The notes below the pieces were generated by a model. The model did not search any database. It saw only the letters and a program-made list of their open reading frames with translations, and had not been told where the DNA came from. The position numbers were made by a program, and so were the translations under genes. Positions 17,373-25,941 of a DNA stretch of 64,000 bases are shown here, in pieces (the first letter of the stretch is position 1; every line of letters starts with the position of its first letter). Source of the stretch: Sandaracinaceae bacterium (GTDB taxonomy: Bacteria; Myxococcota_A; Polyangia; Polyangiales; Houyiibacteriaceae); assembly GCA_016706685.1 (NCBI GenBank), contig JADJJE010000053.1:24382-88381 (forward strand). Direction: 5' to 3'.

Positions 17373-18866
17373 TCAGAGATGCACGCGGGCGCCCACGTTG
17401 ATGCCGGGCCAGCCCAGGATGCGTCCGCGCCCCTCGGTGGCGTCGCGGTAGGTGGTGACCAGGGCAGCGGGCATCTGCGTGCGCTCGCCCGCATCCTCGG
17501 TGAAGAGCCACTGGTAGGTGGGCGCGATGAAGACCCCCAGCTGGTCGATGATGCGCACCTCGATGGGCAGGCGCAGCTGGAACATGGTGGACTGCCGGTT
17601 CTGGTCGCCGCGCCAGATGAAGTAGGAGACGGCGTCGAGGTCCATGCTGGTGCGCCCACGCGTGAAGAGGCGCGCGCCCAGGCCTGCCGCCAGCACCAAG
17701 CGGGGGCCTGCCGAGCCGACGCGCACACCCGCGCCGTAGAGGTTGTGGACCACGCGGCCCCCGTGGGAGACGCCCGCGACGATCATGCCGGACTCGCTGC
17801 TGGTGACGTGCACCTCGGTGCGGCCGCGCGTGACGATGCTGAGCAGCCCGATGGGGGCCACGGCGCGACGTGAGATGTTGAGCAGCCCCAGCTGCACGCC
17901 GCGCACGTCCTGCGCCACGTTCACGACGCCGATCTGGACGCCATCCACGCGGCCCAGCGCCACGTTGACCGGCGCGATCTGCAGCCCCTGCACCGGGCCC
18001 AGCACCACGTTCACGGCCCCTGCGATCTGCAGGCCGCACGCGAAGCTGCGCTGGATGTTGAGCGCGCCGCCGATCTCGAGCCCGTGGAGACCACGGGAGA
18101 GGCCCCCGGCCAGGTTGAGCGAGAAGCCGCGCACCGCCTCGCGCGTCACGCGGTAGGACGACGTGCCCACCATGGGCAGGAGATCCACGCCCACGCGCCC
18201 GTGGTTCGCGCGTTCGGTGCACGCCGTCGTGAGCCGTGGTGCGGCGGGTGGTCTCGGACGCGAGGCCTCGCCCACGGGTTCGCTCGCGGCGCTGGCAGGT
18301 GCCGGTGGCTCCTGCGTGGGGGAAGCCTCGCTCGCGGGTGGGCGTGCGGCGGGATGCTCCGGGACGACGCTCGACTCGGGCGTGACCCGGGCTGCCTCCG
18401 GCGCCTCCTCACCTTCCGATGCGTCCGCGGCCCCACGTGATTCCCCATCCTCGCGCGGCGCCAGGAGGGAGAGCAGGTCGCCCGTCTCGTCGTGCACCAG
18501 GTTGATGATCACCAGCGCCACGGCCTCGGCGGCCTCCGACGGATCCGTGGGTGGCGTGAGGGTGCGCGTGAGCTCTGCGCCCGTGGCGCGGCGATAGCGA
18601 ACGCGCACCTCGGCGCCTGTTGCGTCCACGAGCACGGATGGTGCGGCGGGCGCAGGCTCCTCGGCGACGATGACCAGGCCCAGTGACGGCATGGTGGCCA
18701 GCGCCTCCGCCACCACGGCACGATCCAAGGCCACGTCGCTGGCGATGAACACCGGGAGCACTGGAGCCGCCGGCGATGGCTGGGCCGGCTGCGCCGCGCC
18801 GAGCTGAGCCAACAGCAAGGGCAGCAACGCTGCGAGCGCGGCGCGGAGCACGAGGGGCAAGCGCAT
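17373..18866 (-). CDS. LA_2272-type surface-repeat protein
   Basis: A 497-residue exported protein. The signal peptide (LVLRAALAALLPLLLAQLG, cleavage near AQP) leads to a mixed domain, then a Pro/Ala/Ser/Glu-rich linker (about 165-245). The following 100 residues contain near-identical units: GLQIAGAVNVV, GLQIAPVNVA, GVQIGVVNVA, GVQLGLLNIS, the pattern of LA_2272-type surface repeats, which form a beta-helix or barrel-like surface. It starts 4 bases after the stop of the anti-sigma candidate, so it is the last gene of the ECF operon and a likely direct output of that regulator. Outer-membrane or surface location is inferred. Confidence 0.8.
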   Translation of the reverse strand: MRLPLVLRAALAALLPLLLAQLGAAQPAQPSPAAPVLPVFIASDVALDRAVVAEALATMPSLGLVIVAEEPAPAAPSVLVDATGAEVRVRYRRATGAELTRTLTPPTDPSEAAEAVALVIINLVHDETGDLLSLLAPREDGESRGAADASEGEEAPEAARVTPESSVVPEHPAARPPASEASPTQEPPAPASAASEPVGEASRPRPPAAPRLTTACTERANHGRVGVDLLPMVGTSSYRVTREAVRGFSLNLAGGLSRGLHGLEIGGALNIQRSFACGLQIAGAVNVVLGPVQGLQIAPVNVALGRVDGVQIGVVNVAQDVRGVQLGLLNISRRAVAPIGLLSIVTRGRTEVHVTSSESGMIVAGVSHGGRVVHNLYGAGVRVGSAGPRLVLAAGLGARLFTRGRTSMDLDAVSYFIWRGDQNRQSTMFQLRLPIEVRIIDQLGVFIAPTYQWLFTEDAGERTQMPAALVTTYRDATEGRGRILGWPGINVGARVHL

Positions 18867-18870
18867 GACG

Positions 18871-19758
18871 TCAGCGACCATCGAGCGCTTCGAGCAGCGC
18901 GCTGGCTTCCGTGCGGCGGTAGCCGCCACCCACGTCACCCGCCGCGAAGGGGGCGAGCGCTTGGCGCGCCGCGTCGTGCCGCCCGAGCCGCACCAGGCAG
19001 AGCGCGCGGTTGTAGCGGGCCTCGAGCGCGAAGCTCCCACGGGGGTGTGCGGCCAGGTAGCGATCCCACGCGGCGAGAGCTGCGCGCGAGTCACGCTGCA
19101 CGAAGTGCGCGCGGTGCGCCTCGCGGTACAGCGCGAGGTCCGGGTCGCTCACGGGGGCGGTCGCGGCGGGCTGCTCGGGCGAGGCGTCCGTCGCGTGGCC
19201 GGCCCCGGCCCGGTACGAGTCCGACGTGGCGGGCGACTGCGCGACCACGTGGTGCCCGGGCGCTGCCGCAGCCGCTCTCGTGGGATCGGTGACCGCCGCG
19301 CGCGGCAGCGCCGGTGCCACGTCATCCGCGACCGAGCGTGCTGCGAGCGCCGAGCCGGCCCCCTCCGGCATCTCTGCGGCGGCCTCGCTGGGAAGCACCG
19401 CATCCGCTTCCGCGCTAGGCGGCAAGGCAGCGGGCGCCGCGCTCGCGGCAGGACGCCGGGCACCACGCGGGCGGGGCTGCACCGGAGCGGGCTCGGGCGC
19501 GGCCGACGGGGCGCCCACCAGCACGCGCACGGCTTCGATCATGGGCTGGAGCTGCCCGGTGGTGGCGGCCAGCGCGGTGGCGGCCAGCAGGAACGCGGCC
19601 AGCTGGCCCACCAGCCAGACCCAGCGCCGGCTCGGCTTCTCGGCACGACTGGACGCCTCCATGATGCGCCGCCGCGTCTGGCGGAGCTCGGGAAGCGGCG
19701 GGTCGCCGGCCTCGCGCAGCTCACGGGTGGCCTTGGCCAAGAGATCGTCGTCGTTCAT
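18871..19758 (-). CDS. Membrane-bound anti-sigma factor candidate with C-terminal TPR-like repeat
   Basis: A 295-residue protein: a short cytoplasmic N-terminus of about 45 residues (LLAKATRELREAGDPPLPEL), one transmembrane helix (VWLVGQLAAFLLAATALAAT), a long Ala/Pro-rich periplasmic linker and a C-terminal tetratricopeptide-like helix pair (about 220-290). The order sigma gene then single-pass membrane protein, with overlapping ATGA, is the usual arrangement of ECF sigma and anti-sigma genes. The N-terminal segment is short and lacks the zinc-binding H-x3-C-x2-C motif of ZAS anti-sigma domains, so the assignment rests on gene order and topology. Confidence 0.65.
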   Translation of the reverse strand: MNDDDLLAKATRELREAGDPPLPELRQTRRRIMEASSRAEKPSRRWVWLVGQLAAFLLAATALAATTGQLQPMIEAVRVLVGAPSAAPEPAPVQPRPRGARRPAASAAPAALPPSAEADAVLPSEAAAEMPEGAGSALAARSVADDVAPALPRAAVTDPTRAAAAAPGHHVVAQSPATSDSYRAGAGHATDASPEQPAATAPVSDPDLALYREAHRAHFVQRDSRAALAAWDRYLAAHPRGSFALEARYNRALCLVRLGRHDAARQALAPFAAGDVGGGYRRTEASALLEALDGR

Positions 19759-20354
19759 GAGAGACCTCCTCGGGCGGCGTCACGCTCTAGCGCCTCACGC
19801 AGGCGCCGCTTCGCATGGAACACGCGCGTGCGCACCGTGGCCTCGGGCGCCCCCACGAGCTCCGCGATCTCGCGGGCCGAGCGCTCTTCCACCTCGGCCA
19901 GCACGAACGCCACGCGCTGGTCGAGCGGCAGCTTGTCGAGCGCGCGCGTGAGCGCTGTCGCCAGGTCGCTGCGCAGCAGGTCCTGCTCGGGGTTGTCGCC
20001 GCCCCCTCGGGGCTCGCGCGCGAAGCGCTCCATGGCGGCCCGGCGCCGGCTGGCCGCACGCACGTGGTGCCGCGCGTGGTTGATGGCGATGGAGATCAAG
20101 AAGCTGCGCAGCGAGCCACGCTCCTCGAAGCGCCGTGCGCTCTTGGGCAGCGTCATGAACGTCTCCTGGACCAAGTCCTGCGCGGCGTCGGCGTCGCCCA
20201 CCAAGCGCCGGGCAAACGCCAGCACCGCGGCGCCGTGCAGGTCATAGGCCTCGCCCATGGCGGCCGCCTCGCCTCGCTTGAGGCGTTCCACGAGGCCAGG
20301 GGCGCTCGCACTCGTCGCGGTGGTAGTCACCCAGGCGCTGTCTCGGCTGTTCAT
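19755..20354 (-). CDS. ECF-type RNA polymerase sigma factor
   Basis: A 199-residue sigma-70 family protein of the extracytoplasmic function type. Region 2 (about 25-95) contains DAAQDLVQETFMTLPKSARR, the core- and -10-binding helix, and region 4 (about 145-195) contains LPLDQRVAFVLAEVEERSAR with the helix-turn-helix that reads the -35 box. Its stop overlaps the anti-sigma candidate's start. A weak GGTGA lies before the ATG at 20354; a longer start at 20419 would add 22 residues of no domain character. It follows tonB with a 74 bp gap on the same strand. The gap has a run of seven T on the coding strand and TTTGAACG, a plausible ECF -35 element. Confidence 0.9.
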   Translation of the reverse strand: MNSRDSAWVTTTATSASAPGLVERLKRGEAAAMGEAYDLHGAAVLAFARRLVGDADAAQDLVQETFMTLPKSARRFEERGSLRSFLISIAINHARHHVRAASRRRAAMERFAREPRGGGDNPEQDLLRSDLATALTRALDKLPLDQRVAFVLAEVEERSAREIAELVGAPEATVRTRVFHAKRRLREALERDAARGGLS

Positions 20355-20389
20355 GGGGTCACCCGGTCCGTGCCCGGCCGTGGCGACTT

Positions 20390-20397
20390 CGTTCAAA
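20390..20397 (-). promoter_or_regulatory. TTTGAACG box upstream of the ECF sigma gene
   Basis: On the coding strand of the sigma gene the octamer TTTGAACG occurs 36 bases before the ATG. The same octamer appears twice upstream of exbB (22366-22373 and 22397-22404), in the same orientation. GAAC is the core of many ECF -35 elements, so autoregulation and joint control of the exb-ton genes is plausible. No convincing -10 partner could be assigned by eye. Confidence 0.35.
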
Positions 20398-20428
20398 AAA
20401 AGTGATGGGGTACTTAGCATCATCCGAA

Positions 20429-21286
20429 TCAGCGAGAAAAACGGATGGTCACGCGCGCCGCTGCCGTGGTGGGGGTTCCGTCCACGCCGAGGGCAGGTGT
20501 GAAGCGCGCGGCGCGCAGGCACTGCCGGGCCGCCTGGCCGAAGCCCTGGTCCACTGGCGTCTCGCGTTCCACGCTGACCCGCGCGGCCGCGCCGCTGGCC
20601 TGGACCACCACGCGCAGGGTGACCACGCCTTGGTCCACGCGACTGCCGGCGGGGAAGTGGCCGCGGCATGCGTCCTGCTCGTCCAAGCGCGGTGGGCGGC
20701 TGAGCTGCGACGCTGGGGTGACCACGGGCCCCGCGGAAGGCGGCTGCAGCGTGGGCATGGGGCTGGGTGGGCCCTGCCCGCTCGCGCTGGCCCCGAGCAC
20801 CCCGTGGGAAGCGGTGCCGCCGCGCGCGACCACGCCAAAGCCGAAGCGGGTGCCGGTCGGGTCGCTCACGAAGCGGACCGGCGTGGCGCCCGCACTGGGG
20901 TCCGCCGTGGCGGTGAGCAGGGCCCCCGCGTGGGCCGCGGGAGGCGGCTCGGGCGGCGGCTGCTCGGTGGCTTGCGGGGCGAGTTCGCGGGGCTCGCGGG
21001 CCACGCGCACGGGCTCCGCCGCAGCTGCGGGCACAGGCTCGGGCGCCTCGGGCGGGCGGAGGAGGGGAGCGTCCAGCTCGGGGGTCGTTGGCGCGCGCCA
21101 GGCGGCCAGGTCCACCTCCATGCTGGTGGCGAGCGGCGGCGTGTGCGGGCTGGCCGCCGGCAGCGTGAGCGACAGCAGCGCCAGGCCCAGGTGCAGCGCC
21201 CCGGCGAGGAACACCGCCCCCACGCCGCCCAGCCCCTCGCCACGGGAGCCGAACGCCAGCGCCGCCTCGAACGACAGCGTGCTCAT
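20429..21286 (-). CDS. tonB: TonB-family energy transducer
   Basis: A 285-residue protein with one N-terminal membrane helix (AVFLAGALHLGLALLSLTL), a long Pro/Glu/Ala-rich periplasm-spanning section, and a C-terminal domain matching TonB_C: GVVTLRVVVQASGAAARVSV, then ARQCLRAARFTPAL and a final strand (RVTIRFSR). It carries the ExbB/ExbD proton-motive energy to outer-membrane receptors. Its ATG overlaps the exbD stop (ATGA). The likely receptor partner is encoded divergently at 22452. An extra Cys pair (DACRGHF and ARQCLRA) flanks the C-terminal domain and could form a disulphide. Confidence 0.85.
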   Translation of the reverse strand: MSTLSFEAALAFGSRGEGLGGVGAVFLAGALHLGLALLSLTLPAASPHTPPLATSMEVDLAAWRAPTTPELDAPLLRPPEAPEPVPAAAAEPVRVAREPRELAPQATEQPPPEPPPAAHAGALLTATADPSAGATPVRFVSDPTGTRFGFGVVARGGTASHGVLGASASGQGPPSPMPTLQPPSAGPVVTPASQLSRPPRLDEQDACRGHFPAGSRVDQGVVTLRVVVQASGAAARVSVERETPVDQGFGQAARQCLRAARFTPALGVDGTPTTAAARVTIRFSR

Positions 21287-21690
21287 GGCGCGGGCTCCAC
21301 CGCGAAGGCCACGCGATGCACCCCGGCGATGCGCAGCTCGTCCAGCACGTGCACCACCGCGCCGTGACTGGCGCTCGACGACGCCTGGATCACGGTGCGC
21401 AGCTCGGGCACCTCCGCCAGACGGCGCGCCGCGAGCACACGCAGCGCCGCGTCATCCGTGAGCGCTTCGCCATCGGCCGTCATGTGGCCCTGCGCGTCCA
21501 CGCCCACCACCAGCATCGTCTGCGTCTCACCGCCCGTGGCGGCCTGCGGCAGGTCCAGCGGCAGCGCCGCGGGCGACATGAGCTTGGCGGTCACCATGAA
21601 GATCACCAGCAGCACCAGCGTGATGTCCACGAAGGGCGTGACGTTGATCTCCGTGATGCCATCGTCCCCCGAGGGGCCCACGGACGCCAT
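21283..21690 (-). CDS. exbD: ExbD/TolR-family biopolymer transport protein
   Basis: A 135-residue inner-membrane protein with a cytoplasmic N-terminus, one membrane helix (PFVDITLVLLVIFMVTA) and a periplasmic domain. The INVTPFVD motif carries the conserved membrane Asp (D22) used for proton coupling, and the periplasmic part has the VV..DA.G.....G strand-turn seen in ExbD and TolR. It starts one base inside the exbB stop codon (TGATG), and its stop overlaps tonB, so the three are one translationally coupled unit. Confidence 0.9.
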   Translation of the reverse strand: MASVGPSGDDGITEINVTPFVDITLVLLVIFMVTAKLMSPAALPLDLPQAATGGETQTMLVVGVDAQGHMTADGEALTDDAALRVLAARRLAEVPELRTVIQASSSASHGAVVHVLDELRIAGVHRVAFAVEPAP

Positions 21691-22337
21691 CAGCGTGCCC
21701 CCTGGTGGGACTCGCCCTCGAGGTGCGCCAGCAGCACGTGCGCCAGCGCGTCCGTGTCGTAGGCGATGCCCTTGATGCGCCGCTGGAAGGCGTTGAAGGC
21801 CGCCACCGCGGGGATGGCCACGGCGAGACCAATCGCGGTGGCCACCAACGCCTCGGCGATGCTGGCCATGACGGCCGCGTTGGCCGTGCTGCCGTCGCTG
21901 GCGCCCAGCTCTTCGAACGCCATGACCACGCCCACCACAGTGCCGAAGAGGCCCACGAACGGCGCGTTGCTGCCGAGCGTTCCCAGGTAGCCCAGGCGCC
22001 GCTCGAGGCGCTTTCGCTGCAGGGCTGCGGCGCCCGCCATGGCCTCGCGGGCAGCACGCACGCCGCGGGGGGCGTCCAGCAACCCAGCCAGCACCACGGC
22101 TGCTTCGGCGGAGGGAGACGAGCGCATGAGCGCGAGCGCCCCGTCGTAGTCGGCGGCGCCCAGCAGCGCGCTGAGGCGCCGCGCGATGACCTCCACGTCC
22201 TCTGCGATGGAGCGGAAGAAGAGCGCGCGCTCCAGCATGACGCTGATGCTCACGAGCGAGAGAAAGATCATGAACCACATGATCGGCGATGCCCCCATGG
22301 AGAGGAGCAGGGACTTGGTTTCGTTGACGACATCCAT
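21690..22337 (-). CDS. exbB: ExbB/TolQ/MotA-family proton channel protein
   Basis: A 215-residue protein with three membrane segments: one near the N-terminus (PIMWFMIFLSLVSISVMLER), then a large cytoplasmic loop with LERRLGYLGTLGSNAPFVGL, then GTVVGVVMAFEEL and LVATAIGLAVAIPAVAAFN. LGSNAPFVGLFGTVVG and the Thr in the third helix (ALVATAIGL) are the family hallmarks of the proton pathway. The ATG at 22337 gives a normal N-terminus; a longer in-frame start at 22409 would add an unlikely basic extension. It is first gene of the exbB-exbD-tonB unit. Confidence 0.88.
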   Translation of the reverse strand: MDVVNETKSLLLSMGASPIMWFMIFLSLVSISVMLERALFFRSIAEDVEVIARRLSALLGAADYDGALALMRSSPSAEAAVVLAGLLDAPRGVRAAREAMAGAAALQRKRLERRLGYLGTLGSNAPFVGLFGTVVGVVMAFEELGASDGSTANAAVMASIAEALVATAIGLAVAIPAVAAFNAFQRRIKGIAYDTDALAHVLLAHLEGESHQGAR

Positions 22338-22365
22338 GCCCAGCCGTTCCCGCCCGCGGGGCGAA

Positions 22366-22404
22366 CGTTCAAAGAAAATGCTCGGCGCACGCAGTCCGTT
22401 CAAA
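22366..22404 (-). promoter_or_regulatory. Two TTTGAACG boxes in the exbB / receptor divergent region
   Basis: TTTGAACG occurs on the exbB coding strand at 22404-22397 and again at 22373-22366, 31 bases apart, between exbB and the divergent TonB-dependent receptor. A further TGAACG lies on the other strand at 22417-22422, 30 bases before the preferred receptor start. The stretch is also more AT-rich than its surroundings, as promoters in GC-rich genomes tend to be. Likely promoter region for both directions; whether the ECF sigma factor at 19755 reads these boxes is inference. Confidence 0.4.
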
Positions 22405-22451
22405 CGCACATTTCAATGAACGAAGCGGCAGTGTCTGGGCACGACCTCGAG

Positions 22452-24896
22452 ATGACGCGACACAGCCCACCCTTGGTTCGCCCTGCCCTCTTCACGCTGC
22501 TGCTGGCCATGGCGCAGAGCTCGCCCGGCTTCGCTCAGGCCCCAGCGGAAGAGCCCGCACCTACGCCTGCGCCCGCCCCCGAGCTGGTGGCGCCGCGGCT
22601 GATCGAGGCCACCGCACCCGAGATAGCGGATGAGCACTGGAACGCGCTCGAGGTGACCTCGGTGTTGCTGGAGCTGACGCTCGACGCGCAGGGCCAGGTC
22701 ACCGACGCGCGCGTGCTCACGGGCACCAACGTGCCGGAAGTGGACGCCGCCGTGCTGGCCGCCGCCGCGTTGCTGCGCTTCGAGCCCGCGACGAACGCAG
22801 GCGTGCCCATCCCGGCGTTGATCGCGTTCCGCTTCGAGCTGAGCGCGGGCCGCGAGGAGCAGCCCCCTCTAGCCCCCGCCACCGCGCCGCCAGCCGAGCC
22901 TGCGCCCGCGCAGACACCCGCAACCCCCACATCCCCGAGCGAGACCACGGGGGACGACGACATCGCCGACATCGACCTCGAGGTGCGCGGTGAGGCCACC
23001 CCGCGCGAGGCCACGCGCCACGCGATCGAGGGCGTGGAGATCCGTCGCATCCCGGGCACCAACGGCGACGCCATCCGCGCCATCGAGACCATGCCCGGTG
23101 TGGCGCGCCCCGCCGGCTTCGAGGGCCTGCTCATCGTGCGCGGCTCGGCGCCGCAAGACACGCAGGTGTTCGTGGACGGCGCGCTCATCCCGCTGGCCTA
23201 CCACTTCGGCGGCATCACCTCGGTGGTGCCCGCCGAGATCCTGGAGCGCCTCGAGTTCCGACCCGGGAACTTCGGCCCCGAGTACGGGCGCGGCATGGGT
23301 GGCGTGGTGGAGCTGGGTGTGCGCTCGCCCCGGCGCGAGGGCTTCGCTGGCCTGGTGCAGGTGGACCTCTTGGACGCGCGCTTCATCGTGGAGGGGGCGC
23401 TGAGTGAGCGCACGCGCTTCCTGCTGGCAGGCCGGCGCTCGTGGGTGGACGCCTGGCTCGGCCGCATGATGGAGGGCGGAGGAACGCAGGTGCGCACCGC
23501 CCCGGTCTACTACGACTGGCAGGCCATCCTGGAGCACGACCTCACGCGCCGCACCACCGCTCGATTGATGTTCTTGGGGTCGGACGACCGGCTGGCCATC
23601 GTGGTGGAGTCGCCCAGCGCGCAGGACCCCGAGTTCGGTGGGGCCATCTCGGGACGCACGGCCTTCACGCGCCTGCAGCTGCGCCTCGACTCGCGCCTGA
23701 CCGACGACGTGCGCTGGACCCAGAGCCTCACCTGGGGCACCGAAGCGCTCGACATCAAGGTGGGCGACAACTTCGCCGACGTGGGGACGCACACGCTGCA
23801 GGCGCGCTCCGAGGTGCGTGCGGCGCTGGGCCAGCACGTGAGCCTGACGAGCGGCGTGGACGTGCTGTGGTCGCGCTACGACGTGTCGCTTCGGCTGACC
23901 CCCTACCCCACCGCCAACGAGCCGCCGGGCCCCAACTTCGGCCGGCCTGCGCGCTCGGTGACCGCGGAGCCGAGCTCCGTGCGGCCAGGCGCGTATCTGC
24001 ATCTCGATGTGAGCCCCGTGGAGGGACTGCGCCTCATGCCCGGCCTCCGCGTGGACTACGCGCAAGACAACGGACGCGTGACCGTGGACCCACGCTTCGC
24101 GGCCCGCTGGGACGTTCACGAGCGTGCGCGGCGCACCACGCTGAAGGCGGCCGTGGGGCTCTTCCACCAGCCCCCGCAGCCCGTGGAGAGCATGCTGGAC
24201 ACCCGCTTCACCGTGCGCAGCAGCCGCGCCCTGCACGCGAGCGTGGGTGTGGAGCAGCAGCTCACGCCGCACTTCGAGCTGTCGCTGGAGGGCTTCTGGA
24301 AAGACTTCGACGACCTGGCCGTGGCGCGTGGCGCCGACACCGACAGTGTCATCGGGGTGCGCTTCGACAACGCCGGCGAGGGCCGCGCCTACGGCGGCGA
24401 GCTGATGCTGCGCTACCGCCCCGGCGGCGGGCCCTTCTTCGGCTGGGTGGCCTACACGCTCTCGCGCAGCGAGCGGCGTGACGGAGACAGCGGCCCCTAC
24501 GAGACCATGCAGTACGACCAGACGCACATCTTGAGCGCGGTCGGCAGCCTGGACCTCGGGCGTGGCTGGTCGCTGGGCGCCCGCTTCCGCTACGTGACCG
24601 GCGCACCCCACACGCCCTATGCCGGTGGCGTGTTCGACTCGGACGGCGGTGCGTTCTCGCCCGTGTCCGACCAGGGCGCGTTCTCGGCGCGGCTGGCGTC
24701 ATTCCACCAGCTGGACCTGCGCGTGGACAAGACGTGGACCTTCGAAGCGTGGCGCCTCACCGCCTACCTGGACATCCGCAACGCCTACAACCGCCAGAAC
24801 GCGGAGGGCGTCTCCTACAACTTCGACTACTCGCGCAGCGCGCCGCTGTCGGGGCTCCCGTTCCTGCCGGTCATCGGCCTGCGAGGTGAGCTGTGA
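22452..24896 (+). CDS. TonB-dependent receptor with N-terminal TonB-like domain
   Basis: A signal peptide (RPALFTLLLAMAQSSPGFAQ) leads to a Pro/Ala linker and a domain that matches TonB_C (VTSVLLELTLDAQGQVTDARV, then AAALLRFEPATNAGVPI). After a second linker a plug domain follows (IRRIPGTNGDAIRAIETMPGV, then GLLIVRGSAPQDTQVFVDG and a GGITSVVP strand), then a beta-barrel to the C-terminus. It is an outer-membrane gated importer; the substrate is unknown. The start at 22452 puts the hydrophobic core right after a short basic region; 22416 is an alternative, adding 12 residues. About 815 residues. It is divergent from exbB, its likely energiser. Confidence 0.88.
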   Translation: MTRHSPPLVRPALFTLLLAMAQSSPGFAQAPAEEPAPTPAPAPELVAPRLIEATAPEIADEHWNALEVTSVLLELTLDAQGQVTDARVLTGTNVPEVDAAVLAAAALLRFEPATNAGVPIPALIAFRFELSAGREEQPPLAPATAPPAEPAPAQTPATPTSPSETTGDDDIADIDLEVRGEATPREATRHAIEGVEIRRIPGTNGDAIRAIETMPGVARPAGFEGLLIVRGSAPQDTQVFVDGALIPLAYHFGGITSVVPAEILERLEFRPGNFGPEYGRGMGGVVELGVRSPRREGFAGLVQVDLLDARFIVEGALSERTRFLLAGRRSWVDAWLGRMMEGGGTQVRTAPVYYDWQAILEHDLTRRTTARLMFLGSDDRLAIVVESPSAQDPEFGGAISGRTAFTRLQLRLDSRLTDDVRWTQSLTWGTEALDIKVGDNFADVGTHTLQARSEVRAALGQHVSLTSGVDVLWSRYDVSLRLTPYPTANEPPGPNFGRPARSVTAEPSSVRPGAYLHLDVSPVEGLRLMPGLRVDYAQDNGRVTVDPRFAARWDVHERARRTTLKAAVGLFHQPPQPVESMLDTRFTVRSSRALHASVGVEQQLTPHFELSLEGFWKDFDDLAVARGADTDSVIGVRFDNAGEGRAYGGELMLRYRPGGGPFFGWVAYTLSRSERRDGDSGPYETMQYDQTHILSAVGSLDLGRGWSLGARFRYVTGAPHTPYAGGVFDSDGGAFSPVSDQGAFSARLASFHQLDLRVDKTWTFEAWRLTAYLDIRNAYNRQNAEGVSYNFDYSRSAPLSGLPFLPVIGLRGEL

Positions 24897-24943
24897 CCCG
24901 CGCTGCCCGTCGCGTTCTCTCTCCCCCCTGCTCCGGAGCCGTT

Positions 24944-25867
24944 ATGCCTGCCTCACGAAACGCCCTCGCACAGCTCGCGCTCACCTTCACGCTCACCGTC
25001 GCGCTCCTCCCGGCGCTTGCGCTCGGCGCCTGCGCGGGCGACTTCGAGCCGGGTTCGTACCTCGCATCGCTGCGCCTGTTGGGCGTGCGCGCAGACCTGC
25101 CCATCGCGCACCCGGGCGAGGACGTGGCCCTCGAGGCGCTGTTCGCGAACCCCGAGCAGCTACCCCTCGAGTGGGCCTGGGCCACGTGCACGCAGCCCTC
25201 GTCTTCCACGCCCGAGGCGTGCTTCGACGCGCTGGACGACGGCTCGCGTGTGGAGGGCCCGGACCTCACGGGCCACGTGATCACCATCCCGGCGAACATC
25301 CTGAGCGATGTGCCGCAGACCGCTCGCGACGCCGTGTTCGTGGGCGTGGTGGTGGCGCTGTGCCCTGGCCGCTTCGTCTCGGGAGACACCCACGGCGTGC
25401 CCTTCGCCTGCGAAGACGAGGCCGGCCGATTGCTGAGCCTGGACGAGCTGCAGGTGGGCTTCAAGCGCATCCGCGTACGGGAAGAAGACCGCAACGCGAA
25501 CCCCGTGATCGAGGGGCTCACCTGGGAGGACGAGAGCTGGCCGAGTGACTTCATCCCGGAGGTGGTGCCCTGCGAGCGCGACACGTTTGCCCGCTGCCCC
25601 GCCGAGCAGCGCTACGAGCTGTCGGTGGCCATCAGCGAGCCCGAGACCGGCGAGGACGAGCTGGGGAGCGAGTTCGAGGAGCAGCAGATCGTGCAGTACT
25701 ACGCCACGCACGGGCGCTTCGAGCACGAGGTGCGCATCGGCAGCGCAACCGCCACACGCTGGGTGGGCATCGACACGCTGCCCGGCGACGTGGTCACCCT
25801 CTTCGCCGTGGCGCGCGACGATCGCGGCGGGCTCACGCTCACCACGCGCCAGCTGCGCGTGCGCTGA
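24944..25867 (+). CDS. Lipoprotein encoded next to the TonB-dependent receptor
   Basis: A 307-residue lipoprotein: GGAG lies 6 bases before the ATG at 24944, and the signal ends LALGAC. An overlapping GTG at 24893 (GTGA with the receptor stop) is an alternative start. The mature part is acidic and has several Cys pairs. Strands alternate with loops (LRLLGVRADLPIAHPGEDVAL, a common opening of Myxococcota Ig-like lipoproteins, and WVGIDTLPGDVVTLFAVARD near the end). It probably sits on the outer membrane as the receptor's partner. No known substrate-binding family was recognised. Confidence 0.72.
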   Translation: MPASRNALAQLALTFTLTVALLPALALGACAGDFEPGSYLASLRLLGVRADLPIAHPGEDVALEALFANPEQLPLEWAWATCTQPSSSTPEACFDALDDGSRVEGPDLTGHVITIPANILSDVPQTARDAVFVGVVVALCPGRFVSGDTHGVPFACEDEAGRLLSLDELQVGFKRIRVREEDRNANPVIEGLTWEDESWPSDFIPEVVPCERDTFARCPAEQRYELSVAISEPETGEDELGSEFEEQQIVQYYATHGRFEHEVRIGSATATRWVGIDTLPGDVVTLFAVARDDRGGLTLTTRQLRVR

Positions 25868-25941
25868 GGCCGGGCGTTCACGCGCTCATTCCGCGCACCA
25901 CCCTTGACGCGCCGCACGCGAGCCGTAGCGTTTGGCCCGTC

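Noticed and set aside
14320..18222. A 1300-residue open frame on the minus strand opposite the RCC1 gene
   Set aside because: It is composed of Ala, Arg, His and Gly with no domain, overlaps four real genes, and arises from codon bias in GC-rich DNA.
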